64,000 nucleotides of DNA from Gentiana macrophylla (GCA_026214975.1 CM047810.1:3286001-3350000), one strand, 5' to 3'. Positions 1 through 13,051 are shown, counted from the first letter of the stretch. Notes: generated by a model not told the origin, from the letters alone. Program-made: numbers and translations.

Positions 1-66
1 GCACAACTTTATATCACATTACTACATACATAATAAGGAGAAATAGCAAAGTGGTACGTCTCGCAC

Positions 67-2557
67 CATCATCCAACGCTTGAATGTATCATAAGTTCCG
101 AATTGCAGGCCAGCATACGGCGCAATTTCAATCAGGGTTGGAGTTAGTCCAGCATACAGGCCACTGATACCACGGTTCCGTAATATATCCATTGATGCAG
201 ACCTCATGTTTGGATAAACCTATATAGCATTACGACACAACACTAAAAACCACTTTCGAATACACATGAATAATATAAATAAAAGAGAAAAAACGAAAAC
301 TTTCAATATTTATTTATTTACACAAATACTTTGGGGCCATAAAATCGCGTGAAATACCTTTGGTTCTCCTTGTGAGGCTAATATGGTTCTTAGAAGATCA
401 AATGGATATGATCCAACGGTGGCAGCACAGCCAGCCATTGCTCCACTAAAGTATGAAAGGTATGGTTTCAAATGAACATGATTTTCTGTGGTACAAAAAA
501 AACGACAAAAACTCGGGTCACGCCCTAAATCATGTGCAAAAAATGACCAGAGGAAAATAAGTTTGTCTAATAGAGCACAAACCTGTTTTCGAAGAACCGG
601 ATGCTAGAGTTTTCAAATAATGCAGTACAGTGAATTGTATTGCTGTATATGGCATTACCATCAATAAAGCTGGAACATTTCCTCGCCAAAATCCCTGGAA
701 TTACGATAATAAACTCAATTAAAATTTCTAGCAAGAAACGAACACCAAAATGTGCAACTCCCGAAATGCAAAGGATTTACTTTCCATGAAAATAGATCTT
801 CAAATGTCCCCAGACTATTAATTCCATATAACATATAATTTTAAACGTGACGCAGCAAACCATTAATATGGTAATAACGGCATATTTCAAAACTGTACTT
901 TAAAAAACCAAGAAACTTCTTGCACGTGGACCAGCATATCAAGTATACTGACAAAATTCTTAAAAACATCGGTTCGTCAATATATCGACACCATTGTAAG
1001 TGCAACATGACCCACAATGTATTAAATGTTCAATAAATTATATATACTTGGGAAAGGGACACGTAAAGATCTCGATTTCAAAGTGCTCACGGTTCAAGTA
1101 CTTCTAAGAGCAATTTCAAAACGCTTTTATCAAGCAAGGAGAGGACAATACCGGAAAGCCTTCCTCTCTGAAGATGTCTTTAGTAGCTTGGAACATTCCA
1201 TTATACTTTGATGGTACATGTGACTCTCTACGAAGCAAAGCCCACTTGGTTGTCGGCTCGAGTTGAACCTGTAAATTAAAAGCCAATGTCAGAATTTTCC
1301 ACTATGCATTAACGGGCTAATGCACCAGTGAATTAGGGTAATATGCATGCATGCAAAGAAGTTTCTTTAGCAAGATGAATTGTAGATTCACTCAGGTAGA
1401 TAACAAAACAGACCAGCAAACAAAACAAGACTCAGCTTATCGTAAAAAAAAAATTAATACGAGCAATTGTGACAAAGGGAAAAGATGTTAATCGGTCATA
1501 GGTTCATTCAAACTAGTACAATGGCCTCATCGTCTATGTATGACCCTCATTGCATGATTTTGAAAGCAAAAAAATAATCCACATGACATGAAAGCTATCT
1601 GTTTCTCGATAAATGACTTATTTAGGTAAGATGCAACTACTAGACCTCAAGGACTAGCCTGTAAGGTCCTATTGAAAGAAAACTAATCCCGACTTCAATG
1701 AGTACTCATTATTCAAACATATGGATGCCACGTCACACAGAAAAAAAAAAGGAAAGAAAAAAAAAACGGTGCATTGAAGCATTTCGCTTATGTTGGGTCC
1801 GGGGAAAAGATGGGCTATTTAAACCTAGTTTGCACAGTTTTACTTCATATGTCTATAAAAGCTGTCCTCAAGGCTCAAAGAGATCACACGGCCACAACTT
1901 TGACAGCCATGATAACGCTATCTTCTAGCATATCACATTGAACTGAAAAGGAAAAAATAAACGAGATACCTCTTTGATCTGACCTAAATCATAAGAATGA
2001 CATCAATTACTAGAGCTAAAGTTCAATTTCTTTGTCCCAGACCAAGATGACTATGATTTTAGGTCGAATTAGAAATACAGAAGCTCAAGGACAGAAATCG
2101 AAAGCCTAGTATAACAATAGACAAGCTACATGCTAATTTATTGTTTCCCGCCATTCATGACTCAAATGTTCAATGCTTTAATTATAGAGAACCGGAAAAT
2201 TACTACAGAACATAACCGCTAAAAATCGGTAACTTAATAATCTTTAAAGCTTTGATTTCGCTCAGATAAACAAACATGGACTAGTGTTCACCCACAACGT
2301 TCCATTATAGATTCTTCTTGCAAACATGATCATGGATCAAATGGGAGGGGCGGGGGGTGTTCTGTGGAATTCAGCATCACATATCAAAATTGGCATTGTA
2401 AGCTTGGACAGAAACAGATGGAAAAAAACCAAACCTGAAATCTAATCTTAATGACATCAAGAGGTGCTGTTACTGTTCTTGAAACACCACCAGAAATAGC
2501 TCCAGCGGTAGCATCAAGCAGTGCCCTTTTCAGCTGCCCCGACTCTTCCACTCCCAT
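67..2557 (-). CDS. Mitochondrial carrier, thiamine diphosphate carrier type (3' part off window)
   Basis: Five coding exons on the minus strand: 2435-2557, 1152-1268, 583-694, 358-485 and 67-219. All junctions are GT-AG and the reading frame is continuous (211 codons). The chosen start, ATG at 2555-2557, opens with [19 protein letters not shown], the usual N-terminus of the first carrier repeat. Two copies of the carrier signature Px[DE]xx[RK] are visible: APLDVIK in the first exon and SYPFDLLR in the fourth. The last exon ends in [12 protein letters not shown] at a splice donor, so the third repeat and its signature lie left of base 1. Family knowledge: these six-helix inner-membrane proteins exchange solutes, and the closest recognised plant relatives import thiamine diphosphate into mitochondria. 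Substrate assignment is by remembered similarity only. A 5' UTR intron is likely, with an upstream leader exon near 2916-2970. Confidence 0.85.
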
Positions 2558-3329
2558 TCCCTACCAAAGCCTAGACCTACCTGCAACCATCGACGACAAC
2601 AGCAACAACAACAAAAAAAATCCTCAAACAGATATAAGAGAAAACCAATCTTTATAACATATGAAATCCAAACAGCAAGATTCAATCGAACAAGCAAAAT
2701 CTAATTCTTCCATATTTCCACATGCTTTCATTCCATCAAACAATTGAACTGCATAATTTAACACAACCCGTAACTTCAAAAAGTAGCATCATCATTCACA
2801 AACCATTAAAACATTCGATCATCAATAATCAATCTTCCCAAAATTCTCCCTCAACATCAATACACCACATAGATGTATTGTCAACAACGAGAACAAATGC
2901 AAAAAACATCAATACCTGAATAAAGGAGCAGGGAACAGAAGGACGGAGCCGCCGTGCAAGAAATTTGTGACTTTTTACAAACTATTCATAAAAAGGGGCC
3001 TTTGAAAAGGCCCGAATAAAATGGAAAACAAAATCAAAGAATGTCTAGATGTTCTTCAAGGGATACGGAGAAAGTTCAAACTAATTGGTCAGAGAGGAAG
3101 GCAAAAAAGAAACAAAAACAGGAAGGTAGAGGTGGAGTATATCTGATCAAAACGGCAATATATACTCCATGATTTTGCCGACAAAGAGGGGAACTTGAAA
3201 GTTCGTGTTTTTCATTGACCAAACGTGGAAAGAGGTCACGGATTTTCACATTTTGAGGTCAAAACTAAAACACATAATTATATTTTAGGTGCCATTGACA
3301 CATGATTCTCTCAATCTAATCCATATTAG

Positions 3330-3800
3330 ATGTTGCGTTTAGGTGAGTAAATGATTCAACTCGAATCAAACATTTACCTTATCGCGTCGAGCAACTATTT
3401 AAAAGAATGATGCTTAGTTCTCAATAAAAAAATAGTGATGCTTGAACTCGGTTTGAGTTCGTTCGAACAGAAAAGAATTGTTCGACTCGATTATACGATA
3501 AAATTTTATACGCTTTCAAGAACAAACTAGATTTCGAACAACTCGAAAAAATGTTGAGTTTTAAAATACTCAAGCTCGGCTCGTCAAAAAAAAAAAAAAA
3601 AAAAACAAAAGTATATATGTTTTAATACAATATAATAATTTCGATAAAACTCATGAACATTTGAGTCAAGCTTTTAAGTGTTCGAATTCGGCTCGTTAAC
3701 TTTGATGAATTGCTCGAGTTCAATTAAATCATATTTGAGCGAGTATTTCGTGAGTCGAGTGTCGAGATACTCGTGAGCGGCTATGCTCGTTTTACACTCC
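3330..3800. repeat. Dispersed repeat rich in ctcgag/gttcgaac words, copy 1
   Basis: A non-coding stretch dominated by short words such as ctcgag, gttcgaac, gagccg and their complements. The same diction returns at about 4030-4130, 4880-5300 and 8770-9030, and at 41040-41119 with 41736-41812 and 47052-47110. The phrase ttgaactcggtttgagttcg near 3440 matches ttgaacttggtttgagttca near 41750. No coding frame and no clear terminal repeat is visible, so the class is open. It fills most of the space between the divergent carrier and CSP41B genes. The remainder of 2970-4400 shows no gene. Confidence 0.6.
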
Positions 3801-4408
3801 AATTGTGTTTATTTTATTGTGTGCATGACATTTTTCTTCGTGTATACATATAAGTTACGTAGTATGATGTGAACGACATATTTTAAATAAATAAAAAACC
3901 AAAAACAAAATAAACTAGAAACACTCAAGAATTATGTATACTTTATATAAATCAAATTATGTAAACTTATCATTTTAGTAATTGGTGCTAGCCAATGAGC
4001 ATCACAATGGATCTATCATGGCATCGCACATATGGGTGTAAAATGAGTCAAGTCGTTCATGAGTAGCTGGTGAATTGCTCACTCAAATTGTGATTTAACC
4101 AAACTCGAACACTTGAAAGAGACTCAAAAAATTTATGGGATCGATTTTTTGAAAATAATATGATGGGCCGAGAGATATTGAATAACATATAGATTAGTTG
4201 TGATGCGAATGAAGACGGCGAATGAAAATTATGAGGTGAGTGGATAGAAAGGTGCGGAAGTTGTCATGATGTGAGGTAATCGTCTTATCCTAAAATGTAA
4301 GGATGTGAGGAACCTGGAAATAACTTTTAAACACTTTGCACAACATGATTAAAAAAAAGAAGAAGGAAAAGAAAAAGTTGCTCTCAAAATTGAAGGTGAA
4401 GTGGTGCC

Positions 4409-7400
4409 ATGGCAACAACTAGTGTGGGGGTGGTACAGTCTAATTACAAGCAACCTTCATTGTCAGTCCTACCTTCTTCATCTCTTTCTGAGTTCAATGG
4501 CATCAGATTCACTACCTCATCAATGCAGGTTTATATTTGTCCCTGTCTAAATGCACTATGAGATCAATACATGTGTGCTGGACAAATTTGTGTTTATGTG
4601 TATGTGTTATTCAGTATAAAAGGAAAGCATGGCAACCAAAAGGAGCACTGCATGTATCAGCATCCTCTTCTGCCAAGAAAATTCTAATAATGGGTGGAAC
4701 TCGATTTATTGGTATCTTTTTATCCAGACTTCTCGTTAAAGAAGGCCATCAGGTTCATTTTTCTCTTCTTGACATTTTATCCAACACTTCATGCTCACTT
4801 ATCTTTGATTTATTCTTCGTTTTATTATCTCTTTTATTAGTACCAAATTATTACCTCTATAAGGGCCTAAACAAATCAATACGAGACGTTTGACTCGTGA
4901 AATGCTCGCTCATATATGATTTAACCAAACTCAAGTCAAACTCGAGCAGTTCGTCAAGGTTAATGAGCCGAACTCAAACACTTTAAAGCTTGACGTGAAA
5001 TGTTCTTTTTCGTGCATTATTATATTATATATTATTTTCTATTTTCTAATGAGCCGAACTCGAGTACCTTAAAGCTTAACAATTTTCTTCGAGTTGCTTA
5101 AAATCTTGAACTTGAAAGTGCTCAGAATTGTGCCGAGCATAATGGAGCCAAATTTGAACATAATTAAAGCTTAATTAAACTGATCTTGAGCAATTGTTTT
5201 CTTGCTCAAACGATCTCAAGTCAAGTTCATACCGGACTGTTTTAAAGGATTGCTCAACTTGATAATAAAATGTTTGATTCGGATCAGATCGTGTACACCT
5301 CTAAAATTATCACAATGACTATGGCCTTGTGAGACTAGAGGTTATAGGTTTGAACCATTCCTTTAAGGACATTAAAACACAGAGTATGATTAAACGATAA
5401 TGAACTCCAAGGCACGTAAAAATGTCTTTATAAGAGATATTTCGTAAATAGAGACATCTCTTAAATTTTTAAGAGATGTTTCGTAAATAGAGACATCTCT
5501 TAAAAAGAGATGTTTTTAAGAGACTTTTCGTCGTATCCACTAAAAAAAAAAAAAAAAAATTTCCCACACAAATGTCGTAATGGGATACTATCGAAAGTCA
5601 CTATCAGAATACAATGGAATGGAGGGTATTTGAATTGACAATGCTTTTGATTTCTGAACGATTTTATATGCAAAACGTGCCCCGTTTGAAATGACGCAAG
5701 TCTTCGTGAAGCGTTGCAAAGACAACATACACCAGTCTTGGTTTCGTTGCGGCAATATGTAGCTGTGCGGCACATCGATTCCAAACGATCGCTAAAATTA
5801 TACAAATTATGAAAAAATATCTAACAACGAGATGCTCTTTTCAGGTAACACTGTTCACAAGAGGAAAGGCACCCATAACCCAGAAATTGCCTGGTGAATC
5901 AGAAACAGATTATTCTGACTTTTCCTCAAAGGTAACGGACTTGAATTTGCTTTTGTAGTTGTCAGTGGACCTTCGTCTTTTAATAACTAAGTTATTTTAT
6001 CTCCGTATGAATTTTCGTTTCGCAGATCTTACATTTGAAGGGAGATAGAAAAGACTACGATTTCGTGAAGAGCAGCCTTGCTGCAGAGGGATTTGATGTC
6101 GTTTATGATATAAATGGTATGCTCAATGATTGTATAATATAAACGGTATGTCGGTGAAATTGCTAAATTAGTCCTATAACTTGGCCTAGTTAGTGTTTTG
6201 GTCTTGTTTTTGCTCCCGTTTCAGTTTTAGTCCTCCGTCGCCGGAGCATATGCTGACATGGCAAACATCTAGCCGGATTTCGCAGACTTGTCTTTGGAAT
6301 TTGGGGGGAAATTTTCAATTTTGGGGCGAAAATTGCAAAATGAGTCCTTTAACTTGCACAAAAATTACTTAATCTCTTAATTATGCCTAGTTATAGGACT
6401 AATTTTGCAGTTGTTCCCTGGTTTGATGCTTTGTCAGCGCCACGTGGAGGCATTTTTCCGCCAAAATTCAATGCCCCCCGAATTTACTCTCCTCCGGTAA
6501 CAGAGGACTAAAATTGCAATCAAAGCAAAACAGGACTTAAACGCCAATAACTAGACCAAGTTACAGGACTAATTTTGCAATTTAGCCGTTTAGCTTCACT
6601 GCAGAAGCGTGTGCTTATTCTGTTTATGGTGGTTGTTTTTCTTAGGCCGTGAAGCTGAGGAAGTTGAGCCTATACTGGATGCATTACCAAATCTAGAACA
6701 GTAAGCTCTTACTTGGAGGCAATACTATATATACATCATGATAAAAGCCGACTTTCACAAAGTCGTGTATGGGATCAATTATGGTGTATATCCGACTTTT
6801 ATGAAGTCAAGTCAAGTGTGCATACTCGACTAGTTCTAGAAAAACACTTAAGTACTACTTTTGTAATTTTAGGGTTCCTACTAAATTTCAGGTACATATA
6901 TTGCTCCTCAGCTGGTGTTTACCTCAAAACTGACTATCTGCCACATTTTGAGGTAAGTTTGTTAAACAAGTTTGTAAAGAAGTTTTTGAGTTTCGATCTC
7001 AAGATTATTTATAGAAGTTGAGAGAAGATAGCAAATAAAAGAGAGTTTATTTCTTGGATAAACTTCAACATTATTACAACTACTTATAGAAGAAAGAAAA
7101 GGGCCATAAGGGCCTTGCCTCCAACGGCTATAAACGGCTAGATTATCTTAGATAATCCTAAGCCTTAAACTAATAAAAAAGGAATACTATACTAGGAATA
7201 AATAAAGTATCCTAGGATTAGTAACAAAATAAAAAGAAGAATATAAAAAAGGTTAACAGTAGCATGAACCTGTAACAGTGCTACATGTATCATCTTTCTA
7301 TATTATTCTTAAGAAGCTATGAGTTTTTATTGCTCAGACTGTTTGCTCAAACGTCAAAATTGCAAAATTAGTCATGTAACTTGCTCTACTTAGTGTTTCA

Positions 7401-9492
7401 ATCCTGTTTTTGCTCCGGTTACAGTTTTAGTTCTATAACTTGAACTTTTTTTTTCTTACAATTTTAGTTATCCGTCGCTGGAGGATGTTGACATGGCAAA
7501 ATTGGATTTTGCTGACGATTCTTTAAATCGAGGGAAAAAACGATTTTGGTGCGAAAAATGCAAAAAACGTCCTTAAACTTGCAAAAAAAAAAAAGACCCT
7601 ATCTCTTAATTAGGCCAAGTCATAGGACGAAGCCTTCTAATTTTTTTGCCTTCTCAGCGTCACTTTGAGTTGTTTTCCCACCAAAATTCGATTTCCCCCC
7701 AAATTCACAGCCTCCTCCGGCGACAAATGACTAAAACTGCTAAAAAAAAAAGGAGTCTAAGTTACAGGACTAGAATAGCATCCAGAGCAAAAATAAGACT
7801 AAAACGCTAATTAAGCCAAATCTATCATGGAATCTTAATATTCCTCTTTTTTTTCTGGGCTACGGGCACACAATCAGTGGAAAGACTTTAACACACCTTT
7901 CATTAATTTATTTGATTACTGCGTCGATTTCAAGAGTTGCATATCTTGTTTCAGGTTGATGCAGTTGATCCGAAAAGTAGGCATAAAGGAAAGCTCGAGA
8001 CAGAGAGCTTGCTACAAGCACGCGATGTGAACTGGACTTCGATACGTCCAGTGTATATATATGGTCCGTTGAACTACAATCCTGTTGAAGAGTGGTTCTT
8101 CCACCGGCTAAAAGCTGGCCGTCCGATACCAATCCCTAATTCAGGACTGCAAATAACACAACTTGGTCATGTCAAGGTACTGCAATTTTAGACTTTTTTT
8201 GGATCTTAATGGTCATGTTGTAACATATGGGACCAAAAGTGTGAAAACTTGGTAAAAACAGAAGCTTTTGTAAAACTAGTGGTGAAAACATTAAGGGCAA
8301 AAGACATTGGAGGCCCCTAAACTGTCTTGATCGTAACATTTTGGCCTCTAAACTTTTTTTTGTTGTTGACAAACTGACCCCTAAGTATTGTTACATTTGT
8401 TGTATCGAATTTCCAGGACCTAGCAGTTGCTTTTGTACTGGCTCTAGGAAATGAAAAAGCAAGCAAGCAAGTTTTTAACATATCCGGTGAAAAGTATGTT
8501 ACATTTGATGGATTAGCTAAAGCATGTGCCAAGGTAAAAATCTTGATTTATTTCTGTTGCGTATAGTATTGTTATTCGGATATTATTAGGCAAAAATTAA
8601 TTAACAAGAATCTGGTTTTGTAACATTATATCAACAGGCGGGTGGATTTCCGGTGCCTGAGATTGTCCACTACAATCCGAAAGAATTTGATTTTGGTAAA
8701 AAGAAGCCGTTTCCTTTCCGTGACCAGGTATGTCCTGCGCTAACTTGTCGCTAGGAAGGATCCGAGCCGATTCGAGCATTGGACTTATCGAGTCTAGCAT
8801 ACTTCAAATTTTACCAACTTGACATTGCTGTCGAACTCAAGCTTGATCACAAGCACCTTCGAGTTCGAGCCGAACTCGAGTTTATCTTGAGTTAAATAAA
8901 ACATGTGCTCACGAGCTAACAAGTCGAGCATGATAATATTTGAGATTGACTTGTTTAATATTAGAGCAATATTCGAATCAAAGCTCATTCGATCTCGAAT
9001 CGAACTCATACCACTCGACTCATTTACACTTTTCGCGCATGGTTTTTTGAGTATGTCTTTAGGTGCATATATCACTTCAAAAATTCCAGGACACCATACC
9101 TACTATGCACTACAATGAAAGTCGTCTTTCACAAAGCTGAGAGTACACACACTTGACAAACGTCGTAATCAACTTTATGAAAGACGAGCTTCATTGTGGA
9201 CACATGATACATGTGATGCCATAATAATTTCGGGGAGCAAAAGACACTGAAGACCCTTAAACTTTATTATCGTAGCATTTTGGCCCGTGAGCTATTTTAT
9301 ATGTTGATGCAGCATTTCTTCGCTTCGGTCGAGAAAGCGAAAAACTTGCTGGGATGGAAACCGGAGTATGGGCTAGTTGAAGGACTTGCAGACTCATACA
9401 ATCTAGATTTTGGCAGAGGAACTTTCAGAAAAGAAGCTGATTTCTCTACAGATGATATTATCCTAGGCAAGAGTCTAGTCCTCTCTAACTAG
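4409..9492 (+). CDS. CSP41B: Chloroplast stem-loop binding protein of 41 kDa, b type (CSP41b)
   Basis: Ten exons give 386 codons: 4409-4528, 4615-4752, 5845-5931, 6026-6116, 6646-6700, 6892-6952, 7955-8176, 8417-8533, 8638-8727 and 9313-9492. All junctions are GT-AG and phases agree. Residues 1 to about 60 are Ser/Thr-rich and basic, fitting a plastid transit peptide. KKILIMGGTRFIG is the Rossmann glycine motif of the extended SDR/epimerase fold. Further family blocks are VTLFTRGKAP, YIYCSSAGVY, VDPKSRHKGKL and WTSIRPVYIYGP. The C-terminus, FRKEADFSTDDIILG, is characteristic of CSP41b. The length is close to the Arabidopsis protein. Known role: a chloroplast RNA-binding protein that forms complexes with CSP41a and stabilises plastid transcripts and rRNA. 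The exons are clean, whereas introns 2, 4, 6, 7 and 9 carry transposon-like inserts. Confidence 0.95.
4880..5300. repeat. Dispersed ctcgag-type repeat in CSP41B intron 2
   Basis: Same word-rich repeat family as at 3330-3800. The phrase gatttaaccaaactc is shared with the fragment at about 4090. It lies entirely within intron 2 and has no coding capacity. Confidence 0.55.
5431..5524. repeat. Tandem palindromic unit in CSP41B intron 2
   Basis: The unit aagagat(a/g)tttcgtaaatag followed by agacatctctta occurs twice head to tail. Each unit folds on itself (aagagat with atctctt). A third partial arm follows at about 5503-5524. This looks like a hairpin-forming MITE remnant. Confidence 0.6.
6157..6583. 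mobile_element. Non-autonomous TIR element in CSP41B intron 4
   Basis: The ends are long inverted repeats. The left end begins aaattgctaaattagtcct, and the reverse complement of the right end begins aaattgcaaaattagtcct. The similarity continues for roughly 60 bases on each side, down to the 'tagtcctc.g..ccgg' segments. The element is 427 bp with no coding frame. No exact target duplication could be read, so the superfamily is uncertain; a Mutator-like MITE is the best guess. Confidence 0.75.
7357..7827. mobile_element. Second copy of the intron-4 TIR element, in CSP41B intron 6
   Basis: It starts aaattgcaaaattagtcat and follows the same order of blocks as the 6157-6583 element (gtgttt..atcctgtttttgctcc, gctg-acatggcaaaa, cgctaatta). 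The outermost right arm is missing or scrambled, so this copy is older or truncated. Confidence 0.65.
8293..8400. repeat. Repeated intron fragment, copies in CSP41B introns 7 and 9
   Basis: The phrase gcaaaagacattggaggccc with cctaaactgtcttgatcgta and acattttggcc recurs in diverged form at about 9237-9290 in intron 9, just upstream of the last exon's acceptor. Two related insertions therefore sit in one gene. Intron 9 also holds a ctcgag-type repeat at about 8770-9030. Confidence 0.55.
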
Positions 9493-9598
9493 CTTAATTT
9501 TTTCCGGTCTGATTCCGATTTCAAACGGTTTTAAATTTATTTGTTGAACTCAAACCAAATTGTATTGAACATTTTGATTTTTAGTTATATGAAACCGA

Positions 9599-10040
9599 TT
9601 GAAAATTTGGTCTCAATAATTTTCTAAGTTAATGTAGAAAATGTACCATTTAACCAATGTAATGGATGCAATGAAATTATCATGCCTGGATGGGTCAAAA
9701 GTGCAACAACAAAAAAAACAAAAAAAAACGAAAAATTGGTGTCAATAATTTTCTTAGTTAATGTAGAAATGTACCATTTTTAAACAAAATATAAAAAAAA
9801 AAGAAGAAAATGTAGTACCATTTAACCAATGTAATGGATGCAATGAAATTATCATGCCTGGATGGGTCAAAAGTGCAACCAAAAAAAAAAAAAAAAACGA
9901 AAAATTGGTGTCAATAATTTTTTTAGTTAATGTAGAAAATGTACCATTTTTAAAAATAAAAAAAATAAAAAAGAAAATGTAGTATCATTTAACCAATGTA
10001 ATGGATGCAATGAAATTATCATGCCTGGATGGGTCAAAAC
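9599..10040. repeat. Three-copy tandem repeat between CSP41B and the tRNA gene
   Basis: A unit of roughly 130-170 bp is repeated three times. It holds ggtctcaataattttc / gttaatgtagaaa / gtaccattt / ccaatgtaatggatgcaatg / atcatgcctggatgggtcaa. The copies differ mainly in A-tract length. The third copy ends about 20 bp before the 3' end of the tRNA-Gly gene. Confidence 0.85.
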
Positions 10041-10058
10041 AAAAAAAACCAAACAAAA

Positions 10059-10129
10059 TGCGCATCCGGGGAATCGAACCCCGGTCAGTACCGTGGGAGG
10101 GTACTATGATACCACTACACCAGATGCGC
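10059..10129 (-). tRNA. tRNA-Gly (anticodon CCC)
   Basis: Read on the minus strand, GCGCATC and GATGCGC form a 7-bp acceptor stem, followed by discriminator base A. The D-arm contains GTGTAGTGGTATC (A box). The anticodon stem GTACC/GGTAC encloses loop CTCCCAC with anticodon CCC. The T-arm CCGGGGTTCGATTCCCCGG holds the B box GGTTCGATTCC. There is no intron and no encoded CCA. T-runs follow directly on the minus strand (complement of 10041-10058), as expected for a Pol III terminator. It reads GGG glycine codons. Confidence 0.95.
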
Positions 10130-10229
10130 TTCTTGTTGAAATTTGGTAACTGTGGCTATATTACAGTATAATATTTGGACAATGATCAAAACTTGAGGAC
10201 TTCAACATATGATGCGTTTGGTCTGGTTG

Positions 10230-10575
10230 TGTGTTCTGTATCCAATACGTACTCAACAAAAAAAAACCTACATACTAGGAATCCACACCTAGCTAGGGGA
10301 AAATTTTATAAATTTCGGTTGAATACAAGATTTGTATATATTCATAACCCGGACATGTGAAATGAAGAAACATATTGAAAAATAAGTAATTTCCCTCACA
10401 TAAAGAATGCAATTTTGTCCATGTTGATGCACTACAAAAAATAAAGGGAATCGGTCCTTATATTTTTAGTAATATTTACAAATATACCTCTTGTATACGC
10501 CTATATTTTTCAAATATCTCGCATCTATATATTCCGTATCTATCTACGTATCTTTGTCCGTGCAACCTAGACACA
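10230..10575. repeat. Dispersed repeat shared with eIF2gamma intron 7
   Basis: Blocks such as catgtgaaatgaagaa, cttatatttttagtaatatt and acgtatctt occur in the same order at 38990-39360. It is AT-rich and non-coding. The rest of 10135-12790 shows no recognisable gene or RNA. The open frames there are short and lack codon bias or family motifs. Confidence 0.6.
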
Positions 10576-12796
10576 TAGGTTGTTAGCCAGGTGGATTTCG
10601 TTGGAAACTAAGATTAGATGTTACGTCTATGGTCTTTGTTAGAACAAATCCTAAGGAGTTGTCTAAAAGCATATAAATAATGGTGGAATAATGGACAATG
10701 CTTCGATCGGTGCCCTCGATCACCGCCACAAAATCCTGGATACGCCACCGGTCCTTTACCTCACACAATTGCCATGCAATATTTTTAATTTAAAATAGTA
10801 AATAGTAATATATAAAATATGTAATATCATCAATTTAAATAATGGAAATATATGCTATGATCATAACGTTAAGAGACGTGAAAGTAGCAAACAAGTTCAC
10901 TTTTAATAATGGGGCGCCCTGAGCATCTCTAGCTATTGGAATAAAGGGCTCATGATTCATGAAGCATCTACCTATTTGGTTTGTACACCATCTCTCTTCA
11001 AAATTCATTAAATATATCTTGTATGTGTTGTCTTTGAAACAATGATGATTACACGGGAGTGAGGGTTCAACTTCAAATTTTGTATGAAACGACCTCTTTC
11101 AGTAAAAGTGTTTAAATGCAGTCTTGGTATATATATTGAATCATTATAACATATTCATCGATTTATATCATCCACTAATAATCCTAGAGTTGCGGTTTCA
11201 ACCTTTTTTAAAACCATTTACACCAGACACTCTTAACAAAAATTTATTTTACAAATTCAAAAACCAGAAGTGTTTTTCTACCCCTTCTAAAAATCCGGGT
11301 TTGAAGGTTTTTTTTTTAATTTTAAATTTTGGATCTGAAATTCACTTTCTACCCCTTCTCACTAGCAGAGAGCACATGCTTTGTTTTAACATATTTGAAC
11401 ATATAGCAGAGGATCCACCCCTGATATGTATATCAATCACTCGTTCGTTCATTCGTACGAGAATGAATTTGGTCCTACCGGTCATGTCCTACCTACATTA
11501 ATATTTGGACTATTAATGTTTTATATATATATGTATGTATGTATATCAATTACTCGTCCGTTCATATGATAACGAACTTAGTCATCTCGATCTTATCCTA
11601 TGTCACACTACATTCTTATTATGCCTTAATTTTCTAATTTCTAAAAATGTCCTTCATTCCTATTGCTATTGTCTTGATTCTCAACTCCTATAGTGATTAT
11701 ATGTAACCATTATTTTAATAAAAAGTTTGGAATAAACCATAATCATGAATAAAACCAACTTAGCAAGTATCACAAATGACAAAACTTTTTTTCCTCTAAC
11801 CCTGGTGGATTTCCAATCACATTCACCTTTTGGAAATTCTCACTTTTTTTTTTGGATATCCAATAGGTATACAAATTTTAGCATTTAGCTTTTTTGCAGA
11901 ATAGATTCATAGAACACTGCTCAATAAATTAATGTGAGGATAGTATTCCTCCTCACATAATTTTAATCTTGAGAAACCCCTCCATTGCTTTAGAATATTC
12001 ATTCATTGAAATTGGGATATAAATATATTTTATCATTCGTATTTTAAACTTTCGTGATGGTCATTGATCATCAAACACAAGAAGAACTTGTCAATATCTT
12101 CATCACTAATATCAAGATTATGTTTGATGGTCGAATGTCTGTTATAAAATTTTCATTAAATTCTATTTGGTTCTTTTTAATTTCGAATTGTCACCGTTGA
12201 ATTGGTTGTGAAGTTGTTGGTTCATCAACTTACGTACCAATAATCGAGTTTTAGGCCGAAATAAATGGATCGATACGAGTCTTACTCAACAACCAACACA
12301 ATCTAGTGTTTATATGGAGTTTTAGAGGAAATTCTATTGCAGGTGCTCATTATTTAGGAGTTTTACTTGCAACCAATCAAAACACAGTATGTGACATCAG
12401 ACTTGCTTCAACTAAGCCTATAAACAGAGTAGACCACCACAAACAAACTAAAAGCATACTGCGTGTTGGGTTTTAATTTTTTGTAAGTGAAACTCCTTAA
12501 TAAAAAAATCTCCACAATAATATTTTCCAAGTCTTAGAAGTAACTCTATCGTTTTTCATACAATAGTCACAACTAAATGTAACAACATATTTTTACACCA
12601 TTGATTATGATGTGACACACATCAATCAATACGTCATAAATCATTAAACATTAATTAATGCATAAGCGTACATATTATGTCACTTTTTTGTGATAATTAA
12701 CTGTTAAACTAATTGTACCATCAATCATTGAATTCTACGTACATCATATATACACAATGATCTAAAAGTGTATTTTGTAACCGTAACATTTTTATT

Positions 12797-13051
12797 ATTC
12801 ACTTCATTCCAAAATATAAGTCATTATAAGGTATTTACAGAGATTAAGAAAACGGATTATCGTCAAGAAAACCTATGGGTAAATGACCAAAATACCCTTT
12901 GGCAATCATTATTGTCATAGCTTTAAAGTAAAGGAAACTAATTAGATTGTTTATAAATTAGGCGTACGATAAAAAAAAAGTAGTAAATATTTTATTAGTA
13001 TTCTAAAGTGATGTACTATTATTATAGAACAAATAAAAAGAGACAGAGTAT
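12797..13051. mobile_element. Degenerate Stowaway-like MITE
   Basis: The left end ttcattccaaaatataagtc and right end aaataaaaagagacagagta match the diction of Stowaway termini (ccaaaatataagtc inside one end, agacggagggagta at the other). The length of about 255 bp also fits. The termini have decayed. It lies about 250 bp upstream of the FPF1-like gene. Confidence 0.5.

Noticed and set aside
10583..10768. 61-residue minus frame with a WRIQDFVAVIEGTD segment
   Set aside because: Too short, no identifiable domain, and the surrounding words look like repeat-derived DNA.
11124..11501. 125-residue plus frame in the region between tRNA-Gly and FPF1
   Set aside because: AT-rich, no recognisable motif, no matching splice structure or promoter. 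Treated as chance.
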